The notes under the pieces: model-generated
The model's input: only the letters and a program-made list of their open reading frames with translations
What the model was told of the DNA's origin: nothing
Database searches by the model: none
Made by a program: the position numbers and the translations under genes
Assembly (NCBI GenBank): GCA_902529115.1
Contig: CABZVB010000001.1
Coordinates: 62,001 to 126,000 of the forward strand
Origin: an uncultured Balneola sp.
GTDB taxonomy: Bacteria; Bacteroidota; Rhodothermia; Balneolales; Balneolaceae
Length of the DNA: 64,000 nt
Direction: 5' to 3'
In this document: positions 35,536 through 45,900 of the stretch, in pieces
Numbering within the stretch: the stretch's first letter is position 1
How the letters are laid out: each line of letters begins with the position of its first letter

Positions 35536-37254
35536 ATGTTTATACACACTAATCCTGTTACCTATGATGCTGTTATTGTTGGCTCTGGCGCCGGTGGTGG
35601 CATGGCCTCAAAAGTACTCTCCGAATCTGGGTTAAAAGTAGCCGTCATAGAAGCGGGCCCTTATTTTGACCCCGCCAATGACGCTCAGCGAACCCAATTA
35701 CGTAATCCTTGGGATTCTCCTCGAAGAGGGGCGGGTTCTAGTCGTGTTTTTGGCGATTATGACGCAGCGTATGGCGGCTGGGAGATCGACGGGGAGCCTT
35801 ACACACGTAAAAACGGCACTCGTTTTGATTGGTTTCGATCTCGCATGCTTGGGGGTAGAACAAATCACTGGGGTCGTATTTCTTTACGCTTTGGACCCCT
35901 AGATTTTAAGCGTAAAGATATAGACGGCCTCGGCGATAACTGGCCTATAGGGTATGAGGATGTGCGCCCTTATTATGATCGAGTCGATAAATTATTAGGC
36001 GTTTTTGGCAGTAAAGAAGGTATACACAATGAGCCAGACGGGTTTTTTCTGCCGCCACCTAAACCTCGTCTTCATGAATTGTATTACATAAAAGGAGCGC
36101 GCAAAGCTAATATTCCCGTCATACCCTCCCGTTTATCCGTTTTAACCAAGCGGATAAATAATGACCGTGGGGTATGTTTCTACTGTAGCCAGTGTAACCG
36201 CTCTTGTTCGGTCTATGCCGATTTCTCATCAGGAAGTTGTTTAATCTTTCCCGCACAGCAATCAACCGGCCGAATCGACTTGTATACCGACGCCATGGTG
36301 CGAGAGGTGCTAACTAACGGGTCCGGCGAAGCAAAAGGCGTTATTTACATTAACAAAGAGGATCGGCAAGAGTATCAAATTAATGCAAAAGTAGTTGTAT
36401 TGGCCGCTTCGGCCTGCAGTAGCGCCCGAATATTATTAAACTCAAAAAGTGGCGAACATCCACAAGGATTAGGTAATAGTAGTGGCTTAATTGGTCATTA
36501 TTTGCATGACTCCACGGGTTCCTCTCGCACCGCCCTTGTTCCTGAATTGTTAAACAGAAAAACCTACAATGAAGATGGTGTAGGGGGAATGCATGTGTAC
36601 ACTCCGTGGTGGCTAAATGATGCTAAATTAGACTTCCCTAGGGGCTATCATCTAGAAATTTGGGGCGGACTGGGAACACCTTCCTATGGATTTGGCTTTA
36701 ATCCCGACAGCCTAAATGAACACTTTGGTCTCGAAGTTGGAGGGTACGGAAACAAACTCAGAGAAGATGTAAAACGTTTTTACGGAGCAGTAATGGGAAT
36801 CTCTGGGAGAGGAGAATCGATTCCTCAGTATGATAATTACTGTGAAATAGATCCTGATACCGTTGACGAATTTGGTATTCCCGTTCTTCGCTTCCATTAT
36901 AATTGGACCGACAACGAGCGCAACCAAGCCAAGCACATGCACAAAACTTTTGAGGAAATTTTTGATGCCATGGGGGCCATAACTCTTGGGGACACTCCCT
37001 CTGCTAAGTCCGAATATGGTCTCGCTTCGCCTGGCCAAATTATTCATGAGGTTGGAACTACACGCATGGGTAATGACCCCACTACATCAGTCACCAATTC
37101 ATTTCAGCAATTGCATGATGCTAAAAATGTCTTTATAGTTGACGCTGGGTCCTTTGTTTCACAAGCAGACAAAAATCCCACATGGACTATTATGGCTCTT
37201 TCCTGGAGAACCTCTGATTTTATAATTGATCAACTTAAAAAACAGAATCTATAG
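35536..37254 (+). CDS. GMC-family FAD oxidoreductase with cysteine cluster
   Basis: A 572-residue flavoprotein of the GMC family. N-terminal FAD motif VIVGSGAGGGMASKVLSESG with the E/D-containing VAVIEAGP, then GGRTNHWGR, and the C-terminal catalytic segment IIHEVGTTRMGNDP and DKNPTWTIMALSWR. A cysteine cluster RGVCFYCSQCNRSC (C214, C217, C220, C224, also C235) could hold an iron-sulfur cluster, as known in glucoside 3-dehydrogenases. No signal peptide is present. The next gene, 2 bp away, is the small subunit that carries an export leader, so the pair may be co-exported. Confidence 0.85.
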   Translation: MFIHTNPVTYDAVIVGSGAGGGMASKVLSESGLKVAVIEAGPYFDPANDAQRTQLRNPWDSPRRGAGSSRVFGDYDAAYGGWEIDGEPYTRKNGTRFDWFRSRMLGGRTNHWGRISLRFGPLDFKRKDIDGLGDNWPIGYEDVRPYYDRVDKLLGVFGSKEGIHNEPDGFFLPPPKPRLHELYYIKGARKANIPVIPSRLSVLTKRINNDRGVCFYCSQCNRSCSVYADFSSGSCLIFPAQQSTGRIDLYTDAMVREVLTNGSGEAKGVIYINKEDRQEYQINAKVVVLAASACSSARILLNSKSGEHPQGLGNSSGLIGHYLHDSTGSSRTALVPELLNRKTYNEDGVGGMHVYTPWWLNDAKLDFPRGYHLEIWGGLGTPSYGFGFNPDSLNEHFGLEVGGYGNKLREDVKRFYGAVMGISGRGESIPQYDNYCEIDPDTVDEFGIPVLRFHYNWTDNERNQAKHMHKTFEEIFDAMGAITLGDTPSAKSEYGLASPGQIIHEVGTTRMGNDPTTSVTNSFQQLHDAKNVFIVDAGSFVSQADKNPTWTIMALSWRTSDFIIDQLKKQNL

Positions 37255-37256
37255 CC

Positions 37257-38009
37257 ATGATGAATCGTAAAGAATCTATTAAACGCCTTATTTTGGGAAC
37301 ACTTAGCGCTGGTTTATTCTTTCCAAGTGCCGCCGAAGCAAAAAAGCACCGTGGCTTTTCTGTTAGCCCCGCCGATCCCAATGAACCTGTTGCACGAGTC
37401 CCTTACGTCGAGCGGAAATGGGATTATGGCAGAACACCGGAGGAAAAGGAGCGCGATGAGCTACTTTTTAATCAACGTTTTTTCGATGACCATGAATTAA
37501 GCACCATAGAGGTGTTATGTGATCATATTCTTCCTGCAAGCGATACGGCAGAATCGGCAGTTGATGCTGGTGTTACTGAGTTCATTGCCTTTATTGTGTT
37601 AGATATGCCCTCTCTACAAACCCGCTTACGCGGAGGCATCATGTGGCTTGATGGCTTTTCTAGAAAACATCATGGGGATATGTTTGCTCGCATTGGTACT
37701 TCAAAGCAGATTATGGTACTGGATGAAATTGCCTACCCTGATAAGATAACCGCTGCTACGCAGCAGGGTGGTCGGTTTTTTAGAGAAATCAGAAATCTCA
37801 TTTTAACCGGCTATTATACCTCTGAGATAGGTGTAAAAGACCTCGGCTTTCAGGGCAATACTGCAAACATTTGGGACGGAGTCCCTCCAGAAATATTAGC
37901 CGAGCACGGGGTTGATTACGAGCCTGAATGGCTAGCCAAATGCGTTAATCAGAACCGACGGACTGAAATCGCTGAGTGGGACAGTGAGGGAAACCTTTTA
38001 AATAACTAG
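37257..38009 (+). CDS. Gluconate 2-dehydrogenase subunit 3 family protein
   Basis: A 250-residue small partner of the upstream GMC oxidoreductase. The N-terminus MMNRKESIKRLILGTLSAGLFFPSAAEAKK is an export leader of Tat-like form. The family hallmark is FDDHELSTIEVLCDHILPASDTAESAVDAGVTEFIAFIV, with later RFFREIRNLILTGYYTSEIG. Such subunits lack a redox centre of their own and help assembly or export of the flavoprotein (hitch-hiker). The 2-bp spacing supports a functional dimer. Confidence 0.83.
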   Translation: MMNRKESIKRLILGTLSAGLFFPSAAEAKKHRGFSVSPADPNEPVARVPYVERKWDYGRTPEEKERDELLFNQRFFDDHELSTIEVLCDHILPASDTAESAVDAGVTEFIAFIVLDMPSLQTRLRGGIMWLDGFSRKHHGDMFARIGTSKQIMVLDEIAYPDKITAATQQGGRFFREIRNLILTGYYTSEIGVKDLGFQGNTANIWDGVPPEILAEHGVDYEPEWLAKCVNQNRRTEIAEWDSEGNLLNN

Positions 38010-38110
38010 GCTTCTTATCTCACGGTCCGCTTTTCTTTTTCATAAATTTAGAACGGAGCCTTTGATAATCGCTAAATTATCGCCACCGGAAGGCAGCAAC
38101 TAAATCTAAC

Positions 38111-40732
38111 TTAATTTCCTGTGCTTCCGCTAATAGTTTGGCCAAAGAAAATTGCATTAGCAAATAACTTATTCGTGCCATACCAAAACGCCCTAAAATT
38201 AGGGTTATCGGTCATCGCTATTACCTTTCCTGCTCCCGCCCTGCTAACTACGATAGCCGCGGTTCCCTTTATCGTTTCTTCGTTAACCTTAGAGGCGTAT
38301 CCGCTTGCTAAGGGGTCTTCTGTATAATAAAGAGGGGTAGAATATGGGTTTTGACCTTTTTTTAGAAACATGGTGCTATTTCTAAAAACCCTTATTATAG
38401 ACTGGTTATATCCATATGCCAAGGGGTGTGTTAAGTCTAATTGTGCGTTAAAAATACTCCCCCCAATAACTTCAGCGCCGTAATCCGCTCCTTGCTTTAC
38501 ATAGGGGCGGTTTTCTGGAGACTCGCCACGATCGGGGCGAACAAACTCAATGTTAGCCAAGCCCTGCTGATTAGCCCACGAAACTGCCTGTTTCATAGCA
38601 ATGAGGGTTCCCCCATCTCTCACCCATGACTTAAGGGTCTCAACCGTTTCAGATGATAAATCACCATAGCTATAACCCGTCATAACTAACACGTTGTATC
38701 TATCTAGGTTAACCCTCCCTAAGGCGGCTTTATCTAAAATAGTCAACGGCATTTCATACCGGCGATCTAAAAGATGCCACATTTCCCCTATTTCATAGGC
38801 GTTTGTTCCCTCTCCACCAACAACCGCAACCTTAGGCATGTCTAGCGACTCAAACTGATTACTTCCCAAGTCTACTCCTGCGGTGGATAAGCCTGTAGTA
38901 ATATTGAAAACTGAAATCCCATCGTTTAATACCACCTGTTTAACCAATTTATGAACTCGCTCTTGATTGTCTTGAACACCAAGGGGGATCATAATGGTGC
39001 CATAATCAAACTCTTTAACCCCCAGGTTAGTTAGGGCAGAAAATGGTGCTTTAGCAACCTTTATCTTTACTCCTGCTTCTTGTAACCGATACGCCGCACG
39101 AGGGGCATAGTATTCATCCCACTCAAATGCATAAGCATAACTAGATTCGCCGCCCACCAGTTCTGCCGTTGGTTCCCACTCTCCCATAAAGGCCGCTCCT
39201 AATAAATTTGAGCTGAATTGACGATCTCCTAGTTCAACAAAAGGGAGATTAAATGCATAAGGCATCGTCCATGCTGACACATCATAAAATAAACTGTCTT
39301 GAAAGCTTGTTCGTCGCTCAAAAAGGGCTGTAATCAACTTGTATTGCCTCTGGTTTGTGGGAACCACATAGTTTTTTCCGGCATCAAACCGTTCGCCATT
39401 GACCTCTATGCTTTTATCAAGCATATAAACGTCTATTTCATGGCGGTGGAGCATTTCAGCTAAATGAAACGCGCGCGCCTGATCAGCCTCTTCCCCAAAT
39501 ACATACGCTTTAATCGAGGATCGGTTTGCCGCTTCTGCCGCATCGCTGTAAAATTGCCGCATATGACCCAGCAACTCTTGTCGAAGCTCTACTGATCCTT
39601 CCAACGTTGAGAAGGACGCGGTTACTTGATTTCGGACGGTAAAAGGAAAATAAAGTACGCCGTGCACGCTTTCCTGAGCATGCCCCCTCGAACTAGCTTG
39701 TTCAAATAAAATGCCTATAGAACCTTGTACATCAGGGTATGTTGAACCTTTACCGTAATAATAGTCATCGAAACTTTCTTTACTGTAATACAGAGATTGT
39801 ATTTTGTCAAAAGCATCTGCGTGATACTCTGCAATACTCTTTGTTAAATCTTGGTTACTCTGAGGGGTGAGAGGATGGGTCCGGCTAGGGATGCCCGGCT
39901 GAAAGAAAAAAGTGGAGTTGGTACCCATTTCATGATGATCTGTAAGGACATTTGGCTTCCACTCTTGATACTTTGCAATACGGCCTTGACTTTCTGGATG
40001 CTGTACAAGCATCCAGTCTCTGTTTAAATCAAACCAATAATGATTTGTTCTACCCCCTGGCCACACCTCGTCAAACTCTCTGGATTGGGGGTCAGTCACA
40101 AGGGTTTTGGTGCTTTTATGCATGTTTGCCCAGTAAGCAAAACGGTTCAGACCATCAGGATTAATACTTGGATCTATTAAAATAATTGCGTTAGATAGCA
40201 GCTCCTCCATTTCCTCCCCCTGCCCCGCTGCAAGGCGGTATACAACAGCTAATGAGGCATTAGATCCGCTAGGCTCATTCCCGTGAACGCTATAGCTCAT
40301 TTGAACCACCACCGGCATTGAACTTAGGTCTAATTTTCCCGAAGTAGATGCGTTGCTAAGTTGCAGGTGGGTTTCTTTTATCTCATCTAGCCTATCATGG
40401 TTTTCTGGGGTAGTAATAACCAGAGATAGTAATTTTCTATTTTCATAAGTCCGAGCATATTCCGAAATAGTTACTCGATCAGACGCGGCAGCTACAGCAT
40501 ACATATACTCAACAAGCTGATCATGCCGGACATGCCACTCACCCACCTCAAATCCAAGCACTTCTTTTGGAGTAGGAATAGCGGGGTCATAACTCATGCT
40601 TTCATCTAAATAATAGCTAAGGTCTTGTTGTTGAGCGTTGCCAACAGGCTGGAAACCAACTAATAAAAACAAAAGAGAAACTAAAAAAACGCCGGTGTTA
40701 GTGAGACTTTTTATAATTCTGAGACTATACAT
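38111..40732 (-). CDS. Exported M14-family zinc carboxypeptidase
   Basis: An 873-residue secreted peptidase. The signal peptide covers residues 1-33 (GVFLVSLLFLLVGFQPVGNAQ). The M14 zinc motif HGNEPSG puts H150 and E153 as ligands, followed by LIDPSINPDGLNRFAYW and DLNRDWMLVQHPE (Arg and Asn substrate positions), and YKWKPNVLTDHHEMG with the third histidine region. The C-terminal third (KVAVVGGEG, VLVMTGYSYG, SWVRDGGTLIAMKQAVSWA) looks like a class I glutamine-amidotransferase-like fold often fused to these peptidases. The role is extracellular peptide digestion or turnover. Confidence 0.85.
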   Translation of the reverse strand: MYSLRIIKSLTNTGVFLVSLLFLLVGFQPVGNAQQQDLSYYLDESMSYDPAIPTPKEVLGFEVGEWHVRHDQLVEYMYAVAAASDRVTISEYARTYENRKLLSLVITTPENHDRLDEIKETHLQLSNASTSGKLDLSSMPVVVQMSYSVHGNEPSGSNASLAVVYRLAAGQGEEMEELLSNAIILIDPSINPDGLNRFAYWANMHKSTKTLVTDPQSREFDEVWPGGRTNHYWFDLNRDWMLVQHPESQGRIAKYQEWKPNVLTDHHEMGTNSTFFFQPGIPSRTHPLTPQSNQDLTKSIAEYHADAFDKIQSLYYSKESFDDYYYGKGSTYPDVQGSIGILFEQASSRGHAQESVHGVLYFPFTVRNQVTASFSTLEGSVELRQELLGHMRQFYSDAAEAANRSSIKAYVFGEEADQARAFHLAEMLHRHEIDVYMLDKSIEVNGERFDAGKNYVVPTNQRQYKLITALFERRTSFQDSLFYDVSAWTMPYAFNLPFVELGDRQFSSNLLGAAFMGEWEPTAELVGGESSYAYAFEWDEYYAPRAAYRLQEAGVKIKVAKAPFSALTNLGVKEFDYGTIMIPLGVQDNQERVHKLVKQVVLNDGISVFNITTGLSTAGVDLGSNQFESLDMPKVAVVGGEGTNAYEIGEMWHLLDRRYEMPLTILDKAALGRVNLDRYNVLVMTGYSYGDLSSETVETLKSWVRDGGTLIAMKQAVSWANQQGLANIEFVRPDRGESPENRPYVKQGADYGAEVIGGSIFNAQLDLTHPLAYGYNQSIIRVFRNSTMFLKKGQNPYSTPLYYTEDPLASGYASKVNEETIKGTAAIVVSRAGAGKVIAMTDNPNFRAFWYGTNKLFANAIFFGQTISGSTGN

Positions 40733-40934
40733 GCTATTATGATTTTAGGCTGAAATGGTGCTATACTACAGATTAAACTACTTATCTGTTTAATGCTAGA
40801 AATATATTTATTAGAATATACTACAATAGATTTATGAAAAAAGAGGTAAAAGTACAGTCACAATGTGCTTTATTTGATTACTTTTTTTTGCTAATCTGAG
40901 ATGTATAATCTAGAAATAATCTAAGTCAATAGGG

Positions 40935-42203
40935 ATGAACTCTACTTCAAAAAATTTTAGCGACTCGTTAAAGTATGCTCTTGGCCCTGGGCTGATTTTG
41001 GCGGCCGCTGCCATTGGCGTTTCTCATCTGGTTCAATCTACCCGCGCTGGCGCCCTATACGGCTTTACACTAATTTGGGCTATAATAATTGCAATCCTCA
41101 CTAAATATCCTTTTCTAGAATTTGGCCCTCGATACACGGTTGTAATGAAAGAGAGCTTAATACAAGGATATAAACGCCTAGGGGGTTGGGCTATTGGCTC
41201 ATTTGGAGTTTTTACGGTGTTCACAATGTGCATTGTTCAGGCCGCCGTTACCGTGGTTACTGCTAGCTTGGCAAACCAACTAACCGGCCTAGACCTCTCT
41301 CCATTGATAATGAGCGCCTTTATTCTTGTGATTTGCTTATTTTTACTTATTAAAGGGCAGTATTCTGTTCTTGATGGAGCAATTAAATTTATTTTGATTG
41401 TCCTAACTATTTCTACCCTTATCGCCGTAGTTGTTGCTTTTTTGAAGCCCGGTGCCATGGTAAAACCAGCAGCACCGTCTGTTTGGGATGCAGTTGGTAT
41501 TTCCTTCTTAATAGCTTTAATGGGTTGGATGCCTATACTTTTAGATGCCTCTGCTTGGCATTCGCTTTGGATTATGGAACGAAGTAAACAAACAAAACAA
41601 GTTTTGCACCTAAAGGAAACGCTTATAGATTTTAATATCGGGATGGTTGGTGCAGGGCTTTTGGCTCTTGCTTTTCTTTCTTTGGGGACGCTTATTATGT
41701 TTGGGTCCACAAATGAATTTGCAAGCAGCGGGTCTGCGTTTGCAAGCCAGCTTGTAGAGCTATACACAAGCACACTAGGAGACTGGGCTTATTGGATTAT
41801 TATTATTTGTGCCTTCACAGCCATGTTTAGCACGACCTTAACCGTTACTGACGCATATCCTCGCACTTGTTCGCATCTTTTTAACTTAGGCCGCCTAGAC
41901 CGGCCCGAAGACATTCCTTGGTATTCTTCGTACAGAGGATTATTGGTTATCATTTCCTTTTTCTCTCTTGTTATCCTTTATTTTGCGGGGAGCAATTTTA
42001 TATTTATGGTTGACTTAGCCACAAGCGTTTCCTTTTTAACCGCGCCTGTCTTTGCCATTATTAACTATAAGCTTATTTATTCCGATCACTTCCCAAAAGA
42101 TAAGCGCCCACCGACTTGGCTAAAATGGCTTAGTTGGGGCGGTATGTTTTTTATAATCAGCTTTGCCGTAATATTTATGGTTTGGAAGTTTATTCTAAGC
42201 TAG
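40935..42203 (+). CDS. Nramp-family divalent metal transporter homologue, atypical TM1
   Basis: A 422-residue polytopic protein of the Nramp/MntH superfamily (LGPGLILAAAAIGVSHLVQSTRAGALYGFTLIWAII at the N-terminus, about eleven helices). The canonical TM1 metal motif DPGN is replaced by GVSH (residues 28-31), and the TM6 MPH is MPI (M199 P200 I201). The remaining scaffold is recognisable (FVLLI-type helices, DAYPRTCSHLF). It may carry a different ion or substrate from Mn/Fe. It lies 203 bp from the divergent M14 gene. Confidence 0.72.
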   Translation: MNSTSKNFSDSLKYALGPGLILAAAAIGVSHLVQSTRAGALYGFTLIWAIIIAILTKYPFLEFGPRYTVVMKESLIQGYKRLGGWAIGSFGVFTVFTMCIVQAAVTVVTASLANQLTGLDLSPLIMSAFILVICLFLLIKGQYSVLDGAIKFILIVLTISTLIAVVVAFLKPGAMVKPAAPSVWDAVGISFLIALMGWMPILLDASAWHSLWIMERSKQTKQVLHLKETLIDFNIGMVGAGLLALAFLSLGTLIMFGSTNEFASSGSAFASQLVELYTSTLGDWAYWIIIICAFTAMFSTTLTVTDAYPRTCSHLFNLGRLDRPEDIPWYSSYRGLLVIISFFSLVILYFAGSNFIFMVDLATSVSFLTAPVFAIINYKLIYSDHFPKDKRPPTWLKWLSWGGMFFIISFAVIFMVWKFILS

Positions 42204-42274
42204 TACATTAGTTGCTTAGAAAACCTTTTTATCATTTTTATTATTTTATTTTTATCTAGCCAGCTCTTCCTATT

Positions 42275-42916
42275 ATGAAAGCACGAGAAGCATTTAACAC
42301 CTGGAGTCATGCTTTCGGGGCTATTGCAAGCCTTTATTTCTGCTATTTATTTTTAACTACTGCTATTGATCAATCAGCGCCCGGTCTTTTAGCTCTAATG
42401 GTATATGGTTTTAGCTCTTTTGCATTGTTTTGTTCTAGCGCTTTTTATCATGGGCTGAATGGAAGCAAAGAGCAAATTAAACGGCTTCGAATGATTGATC
42501 ACATGATGATTTATGTCGTAATTGCTGGTGGATATACCCCGGTTGCAGCGCTTGTATTACCTGACGAGACTGGCTCTTTTGTGCTATATAGTGTTTGGTT
42601 GATTGCTGGCTTAGGGGTCTTAAAAAAAAGCGTCTGGATGAATGCCCCTTCTTGGTTATCTACGCTGCTCTATGTGATAATGGGGTGGCTTTCTCTGCTC
42701 ATTTTTCCGATTATTTGGAGAGAAACAATCCCGTTGTTTAGTTATGGCATCATCTCTGGGGGCCTTTTTTATACGGTCGGAGCTCTTGTATATGCTTTAA
42801 AAAAGCCAAATATTTGGCCAAATACCGTTGGTTTTCATGGTCTTTGGCATATTTTTGTTCTTACTGGAGCGCTGACGCACTTAGTTTCACATTTATATTA
42901 TTTCTGTAATTTTTAG
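42275..42916 (+). CDS. Hemolysin III family (PAQR-type) membrane protein
   Basis: A 213-residue seven-helix protein of the hemolysin III/YqfA family. Conserved metal-site features are visible: WSHAFGAIASL, SSAFYHGLNG, RLRMIDHMMIYVVIAGGYTPVA and FHGLWHIFVLTGALTHLVSH. It may act as a membrane hydrolase or lipid-homeostasis regulator (TrhA-like); haemolysis is not implied. It lies 72 bp after the Nramp-like gene and 4 bp before the next gene. Confidence 0.88.
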   Translation: MKAREAFNTWSHAFGAIASLYFCYLFLTTAIDQSAPGLLALMVYGFSSFALFCSSAFYHGLNGSKEQIKRLRMIDHMMIYVVIAGGYTPVAALVLPDETGSFVLYSVWLIAGLGVLKKSVWMNAPSWLSTLLYVIMGWLSLLIFPIIWRETIPLFSYGIISGGLFYTVGALVYALKKPNIWPNTVGFHGLWHIFVLTGALTHLVSHLYYFCNF

Positions 42917-42920
42917 TCAA

Positions 42921-45900
42921 ATGACAGGATTTTTAAGTCTTCGCTATATAACGATAACAGTCGGTTTGCTTGTGGGTATAGGAACGGCACTTTTTTTTAA
43001 TGCCGGTACCCTCTTTGCTCAAATTACCCCTCCTTTTTATTCTATTGAATATCGACCTTACAAAGGACCTTGGTTGCAACTTAAAACCCCTCACTTTCGC
43101 ATCATATATCCAGAAGGGCTCGATTCCGTTGCCTATAAAAGCAGTCGCATCTTAGAGCAACAGTATCCTTTGGCACAATCTTTAACAGGTGGAAATTTAA
43201 AAAACTTTCCTCTTGTTATAACAAATTATTCCGATCTGAGCAATGGCTTTGTGCAATCTTGGAACTTTAAGTCTGAAATAAATTTAGCTCCTATTAAAGG
43301 AAAGGCCCTGAACCCTCGGGGAGGGGATTGGTTAGAAACCGTGCTCTCCCACGAAATTTTGCACGCCACCCATGGCAATATTAAAGGTCATTTTTTGCTT
43401 AATTCTTTCGGCTTTCTATTTGGGCCTGATTTAACTCGTAGTTTAAACTTTTATCCACCGGGAGGTATTCATGAAGGTCTTGCAGTTTACCATGAGGGTA
43501 AAAACACCCTTTCCGTAAATCACGGTGGTAGGGGTAATTATGGTTATTTTAAAGCAAAATATTGGGCAAATTTACTTAGTGACTCCCCCTGGAGCATTGG
43601 TGATGGCCTAATTCCTACAAAATATCACTATCCTCTAAATAGACATTACATTGCGGGGTACTTTTTTACAGAGTGGCTGCAAGAAACATATGGCGAAGGG
43701 GTTTTAAAAGAAAGCTTAATTCGTCATTATAATCGTTTTCCTTTGGGTTTAGGTGTCGCCCTAAAGGGCGTTACCGCCAGCTGGCCAAACGCAATGGCTC
43801 CTGTGTACAGAAAGTGGGCATTAGATAATTATGCAATCGCCCACCGCGCAAGAAACAAAACCCAAATAGAAGATGTTGATTATATAAACCCTTTAAATCA
43901 AGAGCTTGACCAGCGAAGACCCTTATGGATTAGCCCAACAAAGCTCCTATATGTTGAGCGAAAATACCACCAAGAGCGCGGAATTTACCTTTATGACACT
44001 GAAACTCAGTTTCGTCGTTTAATTACCTCAGATTTTTTTGTTGAAGATTACTTATATGCCGTTGATCAAAAATCAAAAGAAATTATTTATGCGGCCTATA
44101 AAAGAGGGGCTACATCATTAAATGAGGTATATTCATACCTATATCGTAAATCCTTCCTAGAGGGCGCTTCTAAAAAAGCTCTTATTCCGGGTTCAAAAAG
44201 AATGTTCGCTCCTTCTGTCGATCCTCACAGAAATAGCCTCTGGGCTTTAAAAAATTATTTAAATATCGCTCAAATATATGAGTACCGAAATAATAACTGG
44301 TTGCAATGCTCTCAGTTTAAAAATACTCGCCCAATAGCTATTGCTATTCACCCTAGCATGAAAAATACATATGCTTTTTTAATGCAAAAAAGAGGCTTTC
44401 AAGGAGTTTGGTTTGTTAATAATTTTAATAGTTGTTCGGAAATCATGTCTTCTTTAGGCGGGGCGGCAGATATTGGGTTTGATAATGCTTCAATCATTGA
44501 CATACAGTGGCACCCAATAAAATCAAATCTTCTAATGAGTGTCGATGATAGGGACGGTGTTCGGGTTGTTGAATATGATCTTTATAACGGTCAAGCTTTT
44601 GTAAAGCTAGACGCAGAGTTTGCGGCTTATGAAGCTTCCTATTCTGACGATGGTAAATTATTTAGTTTTGTTGATGAGCAAAATCAAAAAAATATCATTG
44701 CTATGGTGGACTCTTCAAGGGTTGCTGCTAACTCTTTTGAATGGCCCACAATGAATGCCATAGATATTGAGAAGAGCTCTAATAGCATGTTATTAGGAAA
44801 TGACCTTTTAAATAGCTCTACTAATTGGACGATCGATTCATATACGGATGATCTATCTTGGTGGTCTCCAAGGGTTATACTGCCACAAATAATTGATCAT
44901 TCTGGAACCCTTCCTAGTTCTTTGCCAGATTTTCTGGATTATGTAAATCCATATGCATACTACGGTGGTTTTTCCCCATTAGATTTTTCAAAATTGGAAG
45001 TTGGTCTATCTATGCAATCAACCGATATATTACAAGAAAAAGGTTATCGCTTTTCGGGCACTCTTCATAGAAATAATCTATGGTATCAAATGAGCTATTC
45101 AACCAAAAAGTTTTGGCCCGGTATAAATTTCACCTTTTATAGAAAGCCCAATTATAAAGAAGGTTTTTCTGTAGATCTAATTTCGGATAAAAGAGGTTGG
45201 TCTTTGGGTGTTCCATTAAGTTACCACTTTCCTTCTCTTACTCGTTTTACTTCTATATCAATCACTCCGCGATTATACGTCGAGGAATCAAGATTCATGG
45301 ATGGATCAGGTTCTTTTTTAACGGATTATGTAGTTCAATCGAAATATGGTATTTCCTCATTTTTACAACTACGAGTTCAACAATTAATTCGTGATATTCA
45401 ACCTAGAAGTGGTTTTATAACTTTTATCAGTGGTCAAAAAACGTTTCAAGCATCGAAGTGTAATGAAAAAACATTTCAAGCATCGGGGTGTAGTTTTATT
45501 TTAAATAATACTCAATACACCTATCGTTTAAGCAACAGATATGCAATTTATGCAGATCAAAAAATGTACCTGCCAGTATGGAAAAAGAAAAATATATCCA
45601 CCCTGGTTAATGCTGTAATATTAAAACAAAGCAATGAAGTATTATTTTCTACAAACAATATTACAAGTCCTGCCTTTTTCTCTGATATTTTTCTAAATAG
45701 TTCATCTATAGGGCGTTTTACAACAGAAACTATTATACCTATTTGGTACGCCGATAAAGGTTCTTTTACAGTACCTAGTTCTTTAAAAGCTCTTTATTTA
45801 AAAGTCTTTACCCACCGTCTGTATGATTTAGCTAACAAAACTACTTTTGGTTACCCCACTAGAACTAGTTTTGGTGGGAATTTGAATATTCTATTTAATA

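Noticed and set aside
38064-38081. GATAAT/ATTATC hairpin between the convergent genes as terminator
   Set aside because: Only a 6-bp AT stem with no T-run; too weak to call.
41237-41773. 178-codon minus-strand ORF
   Set aside because: Antisense shadow of the Nramp-like gene, which has clear family motifs on the + strand.
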